A stretch of 64,000 bases of DNA from JABMQB01 sp964575025. GTDB lineage: Bacteria > Bacteroidota > Bacteroidia > Bacteroidales > Prolixibacteraceae. The notes under the pieces are model-generated. The model was not told the DNA's origin. It did not search any database and worked only from the letters and a program-made list of their open reading frames with translations. Shown in pieces: positions 10,098 through 19,287 of the stretch (the stretch's first letter is position 1; each line of letters begins with the position of its first letter). Location: assembly GCA_964575025.1 (NCBI GenBank), contig CAZNPV010000006.1:1-64000 (forward strand), written 5' to 3'. Both the position numbers and the translations under genes were made by a program.

Positions 10098-10637
10098 CTA
10101 TTCCAGGTAAACGCCTGATCCGATAAAATAATTGGTATTGGGTATAGGTTCAACATAACCGAGTTTCTCTTTTTCACCGGTTTCACCGGGTTTTATCCAG
10201 TAAAAGGTTACAAAACCGCCACCGTTTTGGGCCATTGCCGCTAGATCCCGGATAACATAATTTCCGTGGGAATCGGTGTAATCATATAAATTTTGCCCCG
10301 GGAGATCTTTCTGACGGGCATGAGCAATATTCACACAGTCGTAATCGTAAACATAAAAATAACCGGAGTTGTCGGGAAAGAAACGTATAGGGTCAATAGC
10401 CCTTCTAATATATTGAATAAAGACAGAATCATGTTCGATTTCCTGAACAGCTTCCCCCATGGATACAGCATAGGAATGAACGTACGCCACCGCTATTTGT
10501 TTATACCATTCCAGATCATTTTCAGTTTCTGAGGGAGATAATTCATCTTCACATCCCCACCAAATGCCGGTCACTACAATCATCGAGAGTAAAATACTGA
10601 AGAGGTTGCTTGAAATTTTTTTCTTTGGTTGCATCAT
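10098..10637 (-). CDS. Solitary Cache-domain lipoprotein
   Basis: A 179-residue envelope protein with a membrane segment (residues 10-28) ending in GIWWGC, probably a lipoprotein with Cys29. The rest resembles a single Cache (sCache_2-like) sensor domain: a long first helix, then YFYVYDYDCVNIAHA, LYDYTDSHGNYVIRDL, GGGFVTFYWIKPG and YFIGSGVYLE. Such domains normally sense small ligands as part of a receptor or histidine kinase, but here no signalling domain is attached. It starts 9 bases after the large FISUMP gene and is probably in its operon. It could act as a ligand-binding accessory protein. Confidence 0.78.
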   Translation of the reverse strand: MMQPKKKISSNLFSILLSMIVVTGIWWGCEDELSPSETENDLEWYKQIAVAYVHSYAVSMGEAVQEIEHDSVFIQYIRRAIDPIRFFPDNSGYFYVYDYDCVNIAHARQKDLPGQNLYDYTDSHGNYVIRDLAAMAQNGGGFVTFYWIKPGETGEKEKLGYVEPIPNTNYFIGSGVYLE

Positions 10638-10646
10638 ATGAATTTT

Positions 10647-13600
10647 TTATTTGGTCCCTAATGAAATAATAATTCTCACCCAATCATCCTTAAACTCAAT
10701 TACTTCACATTCTCTTCCATCACTATACGAACCTTTCGATGTAAAATGTTCTATGGGATGGTAGGTAGCAATGTCTGTATAGCTTCCATATATATAGGTA
10801 TTGGATGTTCGGTTGGAAAAGGGGAGGGTTCCGGATACATTGTACCCGTATCCTTCGATTTGATAGTTAATTTCAAAATGCAGATTATCATTTTGCAAAA
10901 ATATAAACCGGGCACTTCCTTTGCAGGGAACATGATAGGTATGCAAAAAATCAGGGGAATAGGTATGTATTCCATCCCAGGTGGCTTCAAACGTATTGGC
11001 ATCTATCCAGGTGGTTTGATACTTATCCACTGCGGAAAGGCCGAATTCAATGAAATAATTATTTTGCTGGTTAAAGGTACTGGTATCTTGTGTGCAACGA
11101 CTGGTTACAAGCAAATCTTCAATACCCAAACCAAAATCATTGAATCCGATTTTAGCCTTTGCCCAGGCTGTTCCTGTGGTGTCTCCGGTTAGGGTGTTGT
11201 ACTGAATGACTGAAACATCAAATGTTCCGCCCTTATTAAAGGTATGGGTGATCAAGGTGTCGTTGTACACTTCATGGTCCCCGGTGCCGTCTCCGAAATT
11301 CCAGATGTATTTAACATCCATGGGGGCAGTTCCATGCGTTGATGCACTGAATTCTACCTTCTCATCAATCCATGCAGTGATGGCCGGATTGGGTTTAATC
11401 TCCAGGTTGCGGCGATAGACATCCACCCATTTAAAGTCGGCCCAATCCCACCTTTCCTTGTTGTTTTCATCATAGCTTCTTTTATAGATACAATATCCTA
11501 AAATATTGAGGCCCGGATTCAACTCAATCCAGTCGCCATACCCATACAGATAAGGATCTTTCGGGTAGATCTTGAAGCCTTCCGCATCAAAAACGGCAAA
11601 TGCATAATCTTTCCATCCATTGTCTTTGATTGTCAGGTAAAGTGAGTCGAGGTTGGTGTTGAAATCCTGCGTAAGCTCCCATCCGGCGGTTTTCCCGGAA
11701 GGATCGTAGACCCAAAGCTTTTTATCCGGAAACAGAACATCCCCGATGGTTCCGTTGTTCAGTTCCTCCCACCTTTTCCCCACAGCATTCCAGTCTACGA
11801 CGGCGGTTTTCCCATAATAGGCTATGTACTCGAAATTGTACGAATTCGTTGTAGCATCCAGGGAAGCATAATACGGTTCGAATTCATTGTCATCATAATA
11901 AAGGCTTATATTTCTGTTTCCAGGATGGTTCGGGTCGGAAATCCATATCTCCCCGTTTTGCATCCATACGCTATTGGCAATCAGCACATGTCCCCCTCCG
12001 GCACTGGACATGATGCCAATAAACTGGGGTTGTTTGGTTTGAAGAATGGAATAGGCAAATGCATACCAACTGAGAGAATCTTTCGTTTTATCTATGGCAA
12101 TCTGATCCACCGCATTTTCGTATGCTTTGTGCGCATTTTGATAATCGATCTGAACCATTGAACCCACTTTGATGCCGTCAGGATTATCCTGCCACAAAGT
12201 AGAAGAGTTGATAATTGTGGCTTTATCATAGTTGTGAAACAGTTGTGAGTTTCCATTGAGTCTTTCCTCGATAAAATACCACATGGCAGAAAGGCACATG
12301 CCGGAACAGATTCCATCCGGAGATAAACAGGAGCCGTGGTTGGTAAACTCCCAGTCGTCGTGGCCGGGTTCAAAATCGGAAACTATGTCGGTCTGTTTTT
12401 TTAGTTCTTCCAGAGGAATGGCGGAAACCACAAAATAACCGGAATCGGTAACTGCCTCGTAGAGATTTATGTTTTGCAGAGCTGATTTGGTGTTTTCCCC
12501 AGCCTTGGAGGAAGTGGCAAAGTGACGGGTAGCAACTGTAACAGACTGCCTGGTCATGGAAAGCAAGGGCATCCCTTCCAGTTCCCCGGTATTTTTGTTG
12601 TAGAGAAAACCCATGGCAAAATATCCTTCCGGAATATCTACCGGTACTTCCACGGTCATCAGTTCATTGGCATACCCTCCATTATAGGATACAGCGATCA
12701 GGGGGGATACCGGATGAAAAAACTCGCCGAAGGAATGGTCTTTGATTTCGCAGTACGAGATATCAAATGTCTGATCGGAGGCAAATGAATTGGGGTTTAC
12801 AGTTATTTTTAATCCGTCGATCGGGGAGTTCAGGGTGGGTACAATGATTTCGCCTCCCTGAGGTGAAAGGGTTTCTGAAACAGCGTCAATGACGGGTCCG
12901 GTGGTGAGGGAAGAAAAAGCGGGTCCGGAGGGTTCCTGCAGGCAGCGGACCGAAAGGCCGTAATTTTTTTCACCGATATAGAACTTGAGGCTGTCACTGG
13001 CATTGTTTAATCCGAACGTGTAGGAATGAGCCGCATCGTCATCTGAGGGGCACCACCAGTATCCATAGTATCCGAGGCTGCTGAAATTGCCATTCACCCA
13101 TCTGATCCCTCCCGGAACCGCTGTAAATCCGGTTGTATTGCTGGCCCCGGTATTGGGTGCCACCCACCGGGTTAATCCGGTTTCTTTCAACAGGCCGCCA
13201 ACGGCCTTATCGCCCACCAGGGATTTGGCAAATGCAATGGATTCATCAAAACCCGGAATTTTCCATCCCGGAGGAGCAACTGTCCGGCTATCGGTTATGG
13301 CATACCAGTTATACAACATTCCATAATCTTCCGCAAGGGAAGCATTGTTTTCATACGGGCAGTATGCACCGGAAGCAGTAGATTGCCACTGGTTGTTGTC
13401 CGTAATCAGGGGGATGGGATCCCCGTTGTTGTACGAGGTGGTTTTTAAATTTTCAGCCATCCAGACCTGGTCTCCAATCTGTACAACCGGGTAATGATTG
13501 CCATCTGCATCGGTACATGCCACGAAGGGAAAGGTGATTTTTTTACTTTGTGCAGGAACATCAACGATTATGGTACTGTAAATACCCTGTGTTCCGGTAA

Positions 13601-14180
13601 ATTTTAACCGGTCTCCATCGTTAAACTGCATGCGGATTTCAGAAGAAGCATTTTTCAGGGGAGTAACGTTTTGATGCAAAGTCTCCTGAAAGATTATTTC
13701 AGCAGCATTGGATGTATTGTTGCTTACCAGTTTTCCGGTGTACAAGAAGTTTCCGGCCCTTACGTTAACCAAATAGATGCCACTGTGTAACCCGGTGATC
13801 TTAAATAACTGCAGCCCCGGTTGAAGGATGTGCCGGGTCTCTGTAACGGTTCTTCCGGAAAGGTCCAGTAATTCAATCTGTGAAGTACATGCTTCAGGTA
13901 GATCAAATTCCATCATGGTGTAATGATCCATTGGATTTGGATAAAAACGAATGCTGTTGATTTGACGACGGTCGACAGATTCAATCCCGGTAATGTCTTT
14001 CATTAAATGCAGAATCTGATTCCCGGGCATCGCCAGGCTGGTCCCCTGTGTCAAGTTGTCCACGGTCACGGTAGCAACGGATGTACTTGCCCGTGTACCT
14101 TCAAAACGGATCTGGTAATCCTGGGCAAAAAGCGTTAGAGTGGGGATAATTAACAAAACCAGAAAGGAAATTTTTTTCAT
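10647..14180 (-). CDS. Large secreted multidomain protein: internal T9SS-like domain, FISUMP domain, papain-like peptidase region, PKD domain
   Basis: A 1177-residue secreted protein. Domains in order: signal peptide (1-19, ending LFAQ); a T9SS type A sorting-like domain near the N-terminus (about 78-155: IRFYPNPMDHYTMMEFDLP, LDLSGR, GIYLVNVRAG); a FISUMP domain (about 220-410: YPVVQIGDQVWMAENLKT, GYWWCPSDD, GLSVRCLQE); a papain-like cysteine-peptidase region with GICSGMC (Cys625), GGGHVLIA (His731) and DPNHPG (Asp749) as a plausible triad; a PKD domain near 955-1010 (WNFGDGTG). The sorting-like domain is normally C-terminal. Host target unknown. The Cache lipoprotein follows 9 bases downstream. 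Confidence 0.82.
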   Translation of the reverse strand: MKKISFLVLLIIPTLTLFAQDYQIRFEGTRASTSVATVTVDNLTQGTSLAMPGNQILHLMKDITGIESVDRRQINSIRFYPNPMDHYTMMEFDLPEACTSQIELLDLSGRTVTETRHILQPGLQLFKITGLHSGIYLVNVRAGNFLYTGKLVSNNTSNAAEIIFQETLHQNVTPLKNASSEIRMQFNDGDRLKFTGTQGIYSTIIVDVPAQSKKITFPFVACTDADGNHYPVVQIGDQVWMAENLKTTSYNNGDPIPLITDNNQWQSTASGAYCPYENNASLAEDYGMLYNWYAITDSRTVAPPGWKIPGFDESIAFAKSLVGDKAVGGLLKETGLTRWVAPNTGASNTTGFTAVPGGIRWVNGNFSSLGYYGYWWCPSDDDAAHSYTFGLNNASDSLKFYIGEKNYGLSVRCLQEPSGPAFSSLTTGPVIDAVSETLSPQGGEIIVPTLNSPIDGLKITVNPNSFASDQTFDISYCEIKDHSFGEFFHPVSPLIAVSYNGGYANELMTVEVPVDIPEGYFAMGFLYNKNTGELEGMPLLSMTRQSVTVATRHFATSSKAGENTKSALQNINLYEAVTDSGYFVVSAIPLEELKKQTDIVSDFEPGHDDWEFTNHGSCLSPDGICSGMCLSAMWYFIEERLNGNSQLFHNYDKATIINSSTLWQDNPDGIKVGSMVQIDYQNAHKAYENAVDQIAIDKTKDSLSWYAFAYSILQTKQPQFIGIMSSAGGGHVLIANSVWMQNGEIWISDPNHPGNRNISLYYDDNEFEPYYASLDATTNSYNFEYIAYYGKTAVVDWNAVGKRWEELNNGTIGDVLFPDKKLWVYDPSGKTAGWELTQDFNTNLDSLYLTIKDNGWKDYAFAVFDAEGFKIYPKDPYLYGYGDWIELNPGLNILGYCIYKRSYDENNKERWDWADFKWVDVYRRNLEIKPNPAITAWIDEKVEFSASTHGTAPMDVKYIWNFGDGTGDHEVYNDTLITHTFNKGGTFDVSVIQYNTLTGDTTGTAWAKAKIGFNDFGLGIEDLLVTSRCTQDTSTFNQQNNYFIEFGLSAVDKYQTTWIDANTFEATWDGIHTYSPDFLHTYHVPCKGSARFIFLQNDNLHFEINYQIEGYGYNVSGTLPFSNRTSNTYIYGSYTDIATYHPIEHFTSKGSYSDGRECEVIEFKDDWVRIIISLGTK

Positions 14181-14409
14181 TGAAAATGGTTGATAAGGTA
14201 GTTGTTTTATAGGACCTTATTAGGAATCAATATTAATACATTTTACTGAATTAATCAATAGTTTTTTTTTAACATAACGGGTCGTTCTGTATGAATAAAT
14301 TCTGAGGTAAAAGATTTTTCTTTTTTTAATTACTGGTTTTACGAATTGGCTGAATCGGTTTTTATACGTAGCTTGCAGGTAGGTAATTTTACAAACCAAA
14401 TTTTCACCT

Positions 14410-17070
14410 ATGTTTCAAAAGTCTTGTTTTATACGGGTTATGATGTATCCCCTTTTTTTATGGTTGTTACCCACTCCCGGATTTTCACAAAAAGTGATTG
14501 AAAGAACATCTGAAAAAGACCGTATTGAATGGTACGAACAACATGTTCAAATGGCAAAAACTTCGGTTTTAAAGAACCTGGAATGGCAGTTTACAGGCCC
14601 GGTTAATCTGAGCGGACGGATGACCGATGTGGAGGTTGTCAGACCCAAAGGAACAAATTACACGATTTATGTGGGTTGTGCCTCGGGCGGGGTATGGAAA
14701 ACCCAAAACGAAGGAACCACCTGGGAGCCGGTATTTGAACATGCCATGTCGACGGCAATTGGAGATATTGCCCTGGATCCTCAGGATCCGAACACCCTTT
14801 GGGTGGGTACCGGTGAAGCCAATATATTCAGAAGTTCTCAGGCCGGTGCCGGTATTTACCGGACACGCAATGGCGGAGAAACATGGCAACACATGGGACT
14901 GGTGAACACCAACACCCTGTCTCGGATCATTTTACATCCTGAAAATCAGGATATTGTGTATGTAGCTGCTTCAGGAAATGAATGGACCAACAACCAGGAA
15001 CGGGGTGTCTATAAAACCACGGATGGCGGACAAACCTGGAAAAAAATATTGTATATCGATGAGCAGACAGGGGCCAATGATCTGATCATGGATCCTGAAA
15101 ATCCCAATTTATTGTATGCTTCCACCTGGCAACGCATCCGGCTGAAATGGAATGATCCCCGGAATGAAGCGGATTATACGGGTAGTGGAATCTATAAAAC
15201 CATTGATGGGGGGAATAACTGGGTGCCGGTAAATAACGGGCTTCCGGAAGCAAAATACCGGGGCCGGATTGGCATTGATCTGTGCCGTACCAAACCCAAT
15301 GTGTTGTATGCATTTATTGACAATTATCAAAGACTGGAAGAAAACGATGGGTTTGCCGGGCAGGTTGATGCCTACGGGCGCCCGAGTAGCGGGAGAATAA
15401 AAGGAGCTACCGTGTACCGGTCAGATGATTACGGAGCTTCATGGAGGCAGGTTAGTGAACAGAACGAATACATGGAAGCGATCTCGGGAACCTATGGATG
15501 GGTTTTCGGTCAGATACGCGTGGATCCTGTGAATGAGGATAAGGTTTATGTGCTGGGAATTTACCTGCATGTTTCGGAAGATGGAGGAAAAACGTTCCGG
15601 GAATTACCGGGAATGCATGTCGACCACCACGGTCTCTGGATCGATCCGGATAATCCGGATTATGTGGTGGATGTAAACGATGGGGGAGTGGCCATAACCT
15701 ATGACGGGGAAAATTTCCGGACTTTTTACGACAACCTTCCTGTGGTTCAGTTTTTTAATGTGAGTGTGGATATGGCTGATCCTTTCCGGGTCTACGGATC
15801 GGTGCAGGACCACGGCAGTTACCGGGGAATGGTCGATCTGAGCCGCGGAAGAGATAACATTCCGGCTGTGGAGTTTGAAAGTGCTCCCGGTGGCGAGGGA
15901 AGCAACCATGCTGTAGAACCCACAAATACCGAACTTGTGTATTCAGCCGGTTTTTACGGAACCCTGCAAATGACGGATTATGCTTCAGGAGAAACACAGA
16001 ATATCATGCCGCCCACACCCGAAGGAGTGGATAAACTAAGAGGACAGTGGCTGGCACCTTTCATCCTGTCGCCCCACAATCCGCGCATTCTTTATCACGG
16101 AACCCAGTTTCTCCACCGGTCGATGAACAGAGGAGAAAAATGGGAAATGATAAGCCCCGATCTGAGCTATAACGACCCGGAGAAAAATGGGGATATCCCC
16201 TACCAGACAATCTTTTCGATTGCTGAGTCACCTCTTCAGTTTGGCCTCATTTATGCCGGTACGGATGACGGGAGGGTATGGGTGACAAAAAACAGCGGAA
16301 CCGACTGGAAGGAGGTGACCAAAGGATTACCCTACAGAAAATGGGTGGCAGAGCTGGTAGCCTCCCGGTTTGATAAAGCAACGGTTTACCTGGTACAAAA
16401 CGGGAAACGGGATGACGACTGGGCAGCCTATATCTGGAAATCCGATAATTATGGGAAAACATGGAAGGATATCTCATCAACTATACCCTGCGGACCGGTG
16501 AATGTGATCAAAGAGGACCCGGAGAACAAAAACATCCTTTACGTGGGGACCGATTATGGAGTGTATGTTTCGTTCAATCAGGGTGAGAGCTGGGAAAGCC
16601 TTCCGGGAAATCTTCCCACCACGTATGTGCACGACCTGGTGATTCACCCACGGGACCACATGATCGTTATTGGAACACACGGCAGGGGTATCTGGGCTCT
16701 GGATGCTGAACCCCTGAGGGCCGTGGCCGCAAGAGATCAAAATGCTTCCTGTACCCTGCTGGATATCGGAGAAACAATTCTTCCATACGGCCCGGAAAGG
16801 TATTTCCGGAGAACAGCAAAACCCCTTCGTGCGGCTTATTATATAAATGACCCCGGCGGAGTGACCGTAAGGGTGACCGATGAAACCGGAAAGACCGTAA
16901 GAGATCTTGCCTCCCCGGATTGTGAGGGATTGAATTATGCCCGCTGGGACCTGAGAATTTCGGAAGATGAGCTGGCTGAACCCGGAACGTACAGGCTGGT
17001 AATTAACGGAGTCGATTTTTCAGAAGAAAAGGAATTTGAAGTGACACAGCGTGAACGAAGAAATCGTTAG
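14410..17070 (+). CDS. Secreted VPS10/BNR-repeat beta-propeller protein (sortilin-like)
   Basis: An 886-residue secreted protein with many BNR/Asp-box repeats of the form GxxWxxx: GGVWKTQNEGTTW, GIYRTRNGGETW, GVYKTTDGGQTW, GIYKTIDGGNNW, TVYRSDDYGASW, RVWVTKNSGTDW and YIWKSDNYGKTW. These build a ten-bladed sortilin/VPS10-type propeller. A signal peptide lies at residues 11-27 (LFLWLLPTPGFSQ); the start could be ATG 14410 or the ATGs at 14440/14443. A short beta domain with a fibronectin-like look (YYINDPGGVTVRVTDETGK) ends the protein, as in many bacterial relatives, for which no firm function is known. The gene is divergent from the FISUMP gene across 229 bases. Confidence 0.88.
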   Translation: MFQKSCFIRVMMYPLFLWLLPTPGFSQKVIERTSEKDRIEWYEQHVQMAKTSVLKNLEWQFTGPVNLSGRMTDVEVVRPKGTNYTIYVGCASGGVWKTQNEGTTWEPVFEHAMSTAIGDIALDPQDPNTLWVGTGEANIFRSSQAGAGIYRTRNGGETWQHMGLVNTNTLSRIILHPENQDIVYVAASGNEWTNNQERGVYKTTDGGQTWKKILYIDEQTGANDLIMDPENPNLLYASTWQRIRLKWNDPRNEADYTGSGIYKTIDGGNNWVPVNNGLPEAKYRGRIGIDLCRTKPNVLYAFIDNYQRLEENDGFAGQVDAYGRPSSGRIKGATVYRSDDYGASWRQVSEQNEYMEAISGTYGWVFGQIRVDPVNEDKVYVLGIYLHVSEDGGKTFRELPGMHVDHHGLWIDPDNPDYVVDVNDGGVAITYDGENFRTFYDNLPVVQFFNVSVDMADPFRVYGSVQDHGSYRGMVDLSRGRDNIPAVEFESAPGGEGSNHAVEPTNTELVYSAGFYGTLQMTDYASGETQNIMPPTPEGVDKLRGQWLAPFILSPHNPRILYHGTQFLHRSMNRGEKWEMISPDLSYNDPEKNGDIPYQTIFSIAESPLQFGLIYAGTDDGRVWVTKNSGTDWKEVTKGLPYRKWVAELVASRFDKATVYLVQNGKRDDDWAAYIWKSDNYGKTWKDISSTIPCGPVNVIKEDPENKNILYVGTDYGVYVSFNQGESWESLPGNLPTTYVHDLVIHPRDHMIVIGTHGRGIWALDAEPLRAVAARDQNASCTLLDIGETILPYGPERYFRRTAKPLRAAYYINDPGGVTVRVTDETGKTVRDLASPDCEGLNYARWDLRISEDELAEPGTYRLVINGVDFSEEKEFEVTQRERRNR

Positions 17071-17183
17071 TTTAAATTCGAAAGACAAAAGCCGATAAAA
17101 AAGGCAAAGGGTCATCGGTCTGCAGGTGAAGAAAGGAAGCAGTATTCAACAGGCACTGACACCCTTAATACCTGCAAATTCTG

Positions 17184-17564
17184 CTAAGAATCTCCCAACC
17201 TCTTTCCTTTTTGCTGTCGGATTTTATCGAGGTTGTCTTTTGCACCAGGGTCAAGTTGAAAATGTTTTTCTAAGGTGTGACATACATACTCATGGCAAAA
17301 TGCACAGCTTGTCAGGTGTTTCCGGATCGCACATTTTCTTATTTCGCAATTCAGACATCCTGAAAATATTCTGCCGGTATCAGCGCGGCATCCATCACAG
17401 TCATTCACATCTTCAGGGTTGAGGATTATGCCATACTGCTTTGTACATAGTTCTGCTATCGATTGTCTCTTCTTAAGCTGTTGAGATGCATTCTTTTCCA
17501 GGGTTGCCAGATGGATTGGGCAACTGCTACATAATAAGCCACAATAGGCGATCGTTTTGTTCAT
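17184..17564 (-). CDS. DUF3795 cysteine-rich protein
   Basis: A 126-residue cytoplasmic protein of the DUF3795 family. The cysteine pattern is complete: YCGLLCSSCPIHLAT at the N-terminus, CDGCRADTGRIFSGCLNCEIRKCAIRK-type centre (CDGC, C-x2-C, C) and SCAFCHEYVC towards the end. About a dozen cysteines suggest a metal or iron-sulphur site, but no function is established. The gene sits 8 bases downstream of the small T9SS-sorted protein and may share its transcript. Confidence 0.88.
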   Translation of the reverse strand: MNKTIAYCGLLCSSCPIHLATLEKNASQQLKKRQSIAELCTKQYGIILNPEDVNDCDGCRADTGRIFSGCLNCEIRKCAIRKHLTSCAFCHEYVCHTLEKHFQLDPGAKDNLDKIRQQKGKRLGDS

Positions 17565-17572
17565 TTCCGGGA

Positions 17573-18001
17573 TTATTTAATTACAAATTTTTCACATTTC
17601 GTTCCATATACTGCGAGGTAGATCCCGGGAGTTAGTTGCCCCGGAAAAGAAACGGTTGTTTTCTGGTGTGAAGATGACAAATTGAAATCCACAGGTTGCC
17701 CGCTGGTATTGTAAATTGTCAGTTCTGCCGTATTTGCTGGTTGAGTGTAGTTGATATAAATAAACTGTCCATCGGAGGGATTCGGGTAGATAAAAAACCA
17801 ATCTCCGGCCAGAACAGTGGAACGGGTTTGGAAGCCAGGGATCTGTTGTTTTGCATATTCAATACGGGTTTGTACAAAGGGTTTTAATCCATAGGGAGCA
17901 TGCGTGGCAACCTGTTTGTCATGGCTGTCGAAAAAATCCCCGAGAGTGAATCCAAAGGGTAGAAAACACAGGACCGTAAAAATTAACTTGACTTTTTTCA
18001 T
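17573..18001 (-). CDS. Small secreted protein with C-terminal T9SS type A sorting domain
   Basis: From ATG 18001 the product has 142 residues: a signal peptide (MKKVKLIFTVLCFLPFGFT), a short linker of about 40 residues and then a C-terminal sorting domain (FFIYPNPSDGQFIYINYTQ, YNTSGQPVD, GIYLAVYG). Almost the whole mature protein is sorting domain, so little cargo is left. The linker contains no recognisable domain. It may be a small surface protein or the remnant of a longer one. An in-frame upstream start (18079) would place extra residues before the signal peptide and is less likely. Confidence 0.75.
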   Translation of the reverse strand: MKKVKLIFTVLCFLPFGFTLGDFFDSHDKQVATHAPYGLKPFVQTRIEYAKQQIPGFQTRSTVLAGDWFFIYPNPSDGQFIYINYTQPANTAELTIYNTSGQPVDFNLSSSHQKTTVSFPGQLTPGIYLAVYGTKCEKFVIK

Positions 18002-18137
18002 TACCACAACCCTTGAACCACCGTAAAAATAGAGGATTGTTTTTTTAATACCAACTCCGAAAAGGGTAGAATTGCACATAAAGGAATCAGTCTGTCCTTC
18101 TCATCTTTCCATCCGACGGTTATTTCCGGTGATTTAA

Positions 18138-18503
18138 TTAAACTTCAGGATACATTTTTTTTCGTATCAGGCGGTATTGATTTTTGTCCAGTTTTATATA
18201 CCCTTCTTCGTAGCAGAAATAGCAGGTTTGCCCTTTCCGGTTCATGAAGGTATGGGTATGATAGAGAAAGTCAAATCCTTTTTTTGAAAGCAGATAATCC
18301 GGGATGGTAATTTTTCCGTCCGGATTCAGGCTTTCAAGTATTTTCCGGTTTTTTTTCAGGATCCTGTTGATAGAGCGGATCGTATGATTCGGTTCACGGA
18401 GTTTCCGGTTGTTATAGGCCGAGCGGCAGTGGTCATTGCAAAATTTCTGATCGGATCTTCCTTTCAGAGTTTTTCCACACTCAAGACAAATTCGTTTTTT
18501 CAT
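18138..18503 (-). CDS. Zinc-ribbon protein, Bacteroidota-specific family of unknown function
   Basis: A 121-residue protein with an N-terminal zinc ribbon CLECGKTLKGRSDQKFCNDHC (two C-x2/3-C pairs; read as CLECG ... FCNDHC) followed by a basic helical stretch (IRSINRILKKNRKIL) and a C-terminal block with CYFCYEEGY. The mix of zinc ribbon and basic residues suggests nucleic-acid binding. I do not know a characterised homologue. It is divergent from the short ssb gene, and the 166 bases between them hold two inverted repeats that could regulate both. Confidence 0.75.
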   Translation of the reverse strand: MKKRICLECGKTLKGRSDQKFCNDHCRSAYNNRKLREPNHTIRSINRILKKNRKILESLNPDGKITIPDYLLSKKGFDFLYHTHTFMNRKGQTCYFCYEEGYIKLDKNQYRLIRKKMYPEV

Positions 18504-18557
18504 GGTACGGGGGTTGAAGGTTTACGATACCAATTTACAAATAAATTTATCCGGATG

Positions 18558-18598
18558 CAAACGGATATACCCGTTTGTAAACGAAAGCAACCGTTTAC
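18558..18598. promoter_or_regulatory. Two overlapping dyads between the zinc-ribbon gene and ssb
   Basis: CAAACGGATATACCCGTTTG (18558-18577) is an inverted repeat with 7-bp arms. It overlaps by one base a second one, GTAAACG-8 nt-CGTTTAC (18577-18598). The arms share the core AAACG/CGTTT, so there are four half-sites in 41 bp. The position, about 70 bases before the ssb start and 55 before the zinc-ribbon start, fits an operator acting on both genes. Confidence 0.5.
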
Positions 18599-18669
18599 CT
18601 GTCGGTTATAAATGAATAGAAAGGTTATTTTTATAAAGACATTTTTATTAACCCATTAAACAAACCATT

Positions 18670-19005
18670 ATGAATGCTTTAAAAAATAATGTTCGGCTTA
18701 TCGGGAACCTTGGTGAAGATCCCAAGGTCCGAAAGCTTGATAGCGGACGGTTGGTGGCAAATTTTTCCATTGCCACCGACGAGGTGTATAAAAACAGCGA
18801 AGGAGAAAAGGTAAAGGAAACAAACTGGCACCGGCTGGTGGCCTGGGGGAGACCCGCCGAAGTGGCAGAAAAGTATCTGAAAAAAGGTTCAGGAATAGCC
18901 GTTGACGGTCGGTTGACCAATCGTTCCTATGAAGATAAGTCGGGTGAAAAACATTACGTTACTGAGGTTATTGTCAATAATCTTCTTATGCTCGATAAGA
19001 AGTAA
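18670..19005 (+). CDS. Short single-stranded DNA-binding protein without acidic tail
   Basis: An Ssb-type OB-fold protein of 111 residues: NVRLIGNLGEDPKVRKLDSGR, FSIATDEVYKNSEGEK, ETNWHRLVAWGRPAEVAEKYLKKG (all standard Ssb signatures, in order). It ends at MLDKK and so lacks the glycine-rich linker and the DDLPF tip that recruits replication and repair partners. The full-length Ssb lies at 46922-47368 in this window. A short Ssb of this kind would bind DNA without recruiting those partners; it may serve in competence, a mobile element or stress. A perfect hairpin terminator follows. Confidence 0.9.
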   Translation: MNALKNNVRLIGNLGEDPKVRKLDSGRLVANFSIATDEVYKNSEGEKVKETNWHRLVAWGRPAEVAEKYLKKGSGIAVDGRLTNRSYEDKSGEKHYVTEVIVNNLLMLDKK

Positions 19006-19032
19006 TTTTCCTTTAGTGGGAACTCCCAAATG

Positions 19033-19062
19033 TAAGGTGCCGGTGCGGCACCTTATTTTTTT
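19033..19062 (+). terminator. Rho-independent terminator after the short ssb
   Basis: TAAGGTGCCG and CGGCACCTTA form a perfect 10-bp stem with loop GTG, followed by TTTTTTT. It begins 28 bases after the ssb stop. Confidence 0.92.
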
Positions 19063-19105
19063 GCCGGGGCTTGTCTAAAAAGGCAAATCAATTCCGGATA
19101 ATGAA

Positions 19106-19131
19106 AAGCCAGGGAAAAGAACCCCTGGCTT
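19106..19131 (-). terminator. Possible terminator for the broken outer-membrane protein gene
   Basis: AAGCCAGGG and CCCTGGCTT make a perfect 9-bp stem with an 8-base loop, about 155 bases downstream of the pseudogene on its strand. The T run after the stem is short, so termination is uncertain. The rest of 19063-19287 shows no coding sequence I would support. Confidence 0.35.
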
Positions 19132-19287
19132 CTCATAATATAAGGAGATTCTCATTCAATCCTCCTTCGGCGGACGAGAAGTTATGGTATATTTCTCCGT
19201 CGGCCCTCCTGCCTATTGTTCGGTGGGCAGGTCTGTTGTGGAATATTGTTCCTGAAGCTTGCTTTGGTATTAATACGCTTTATTAGG

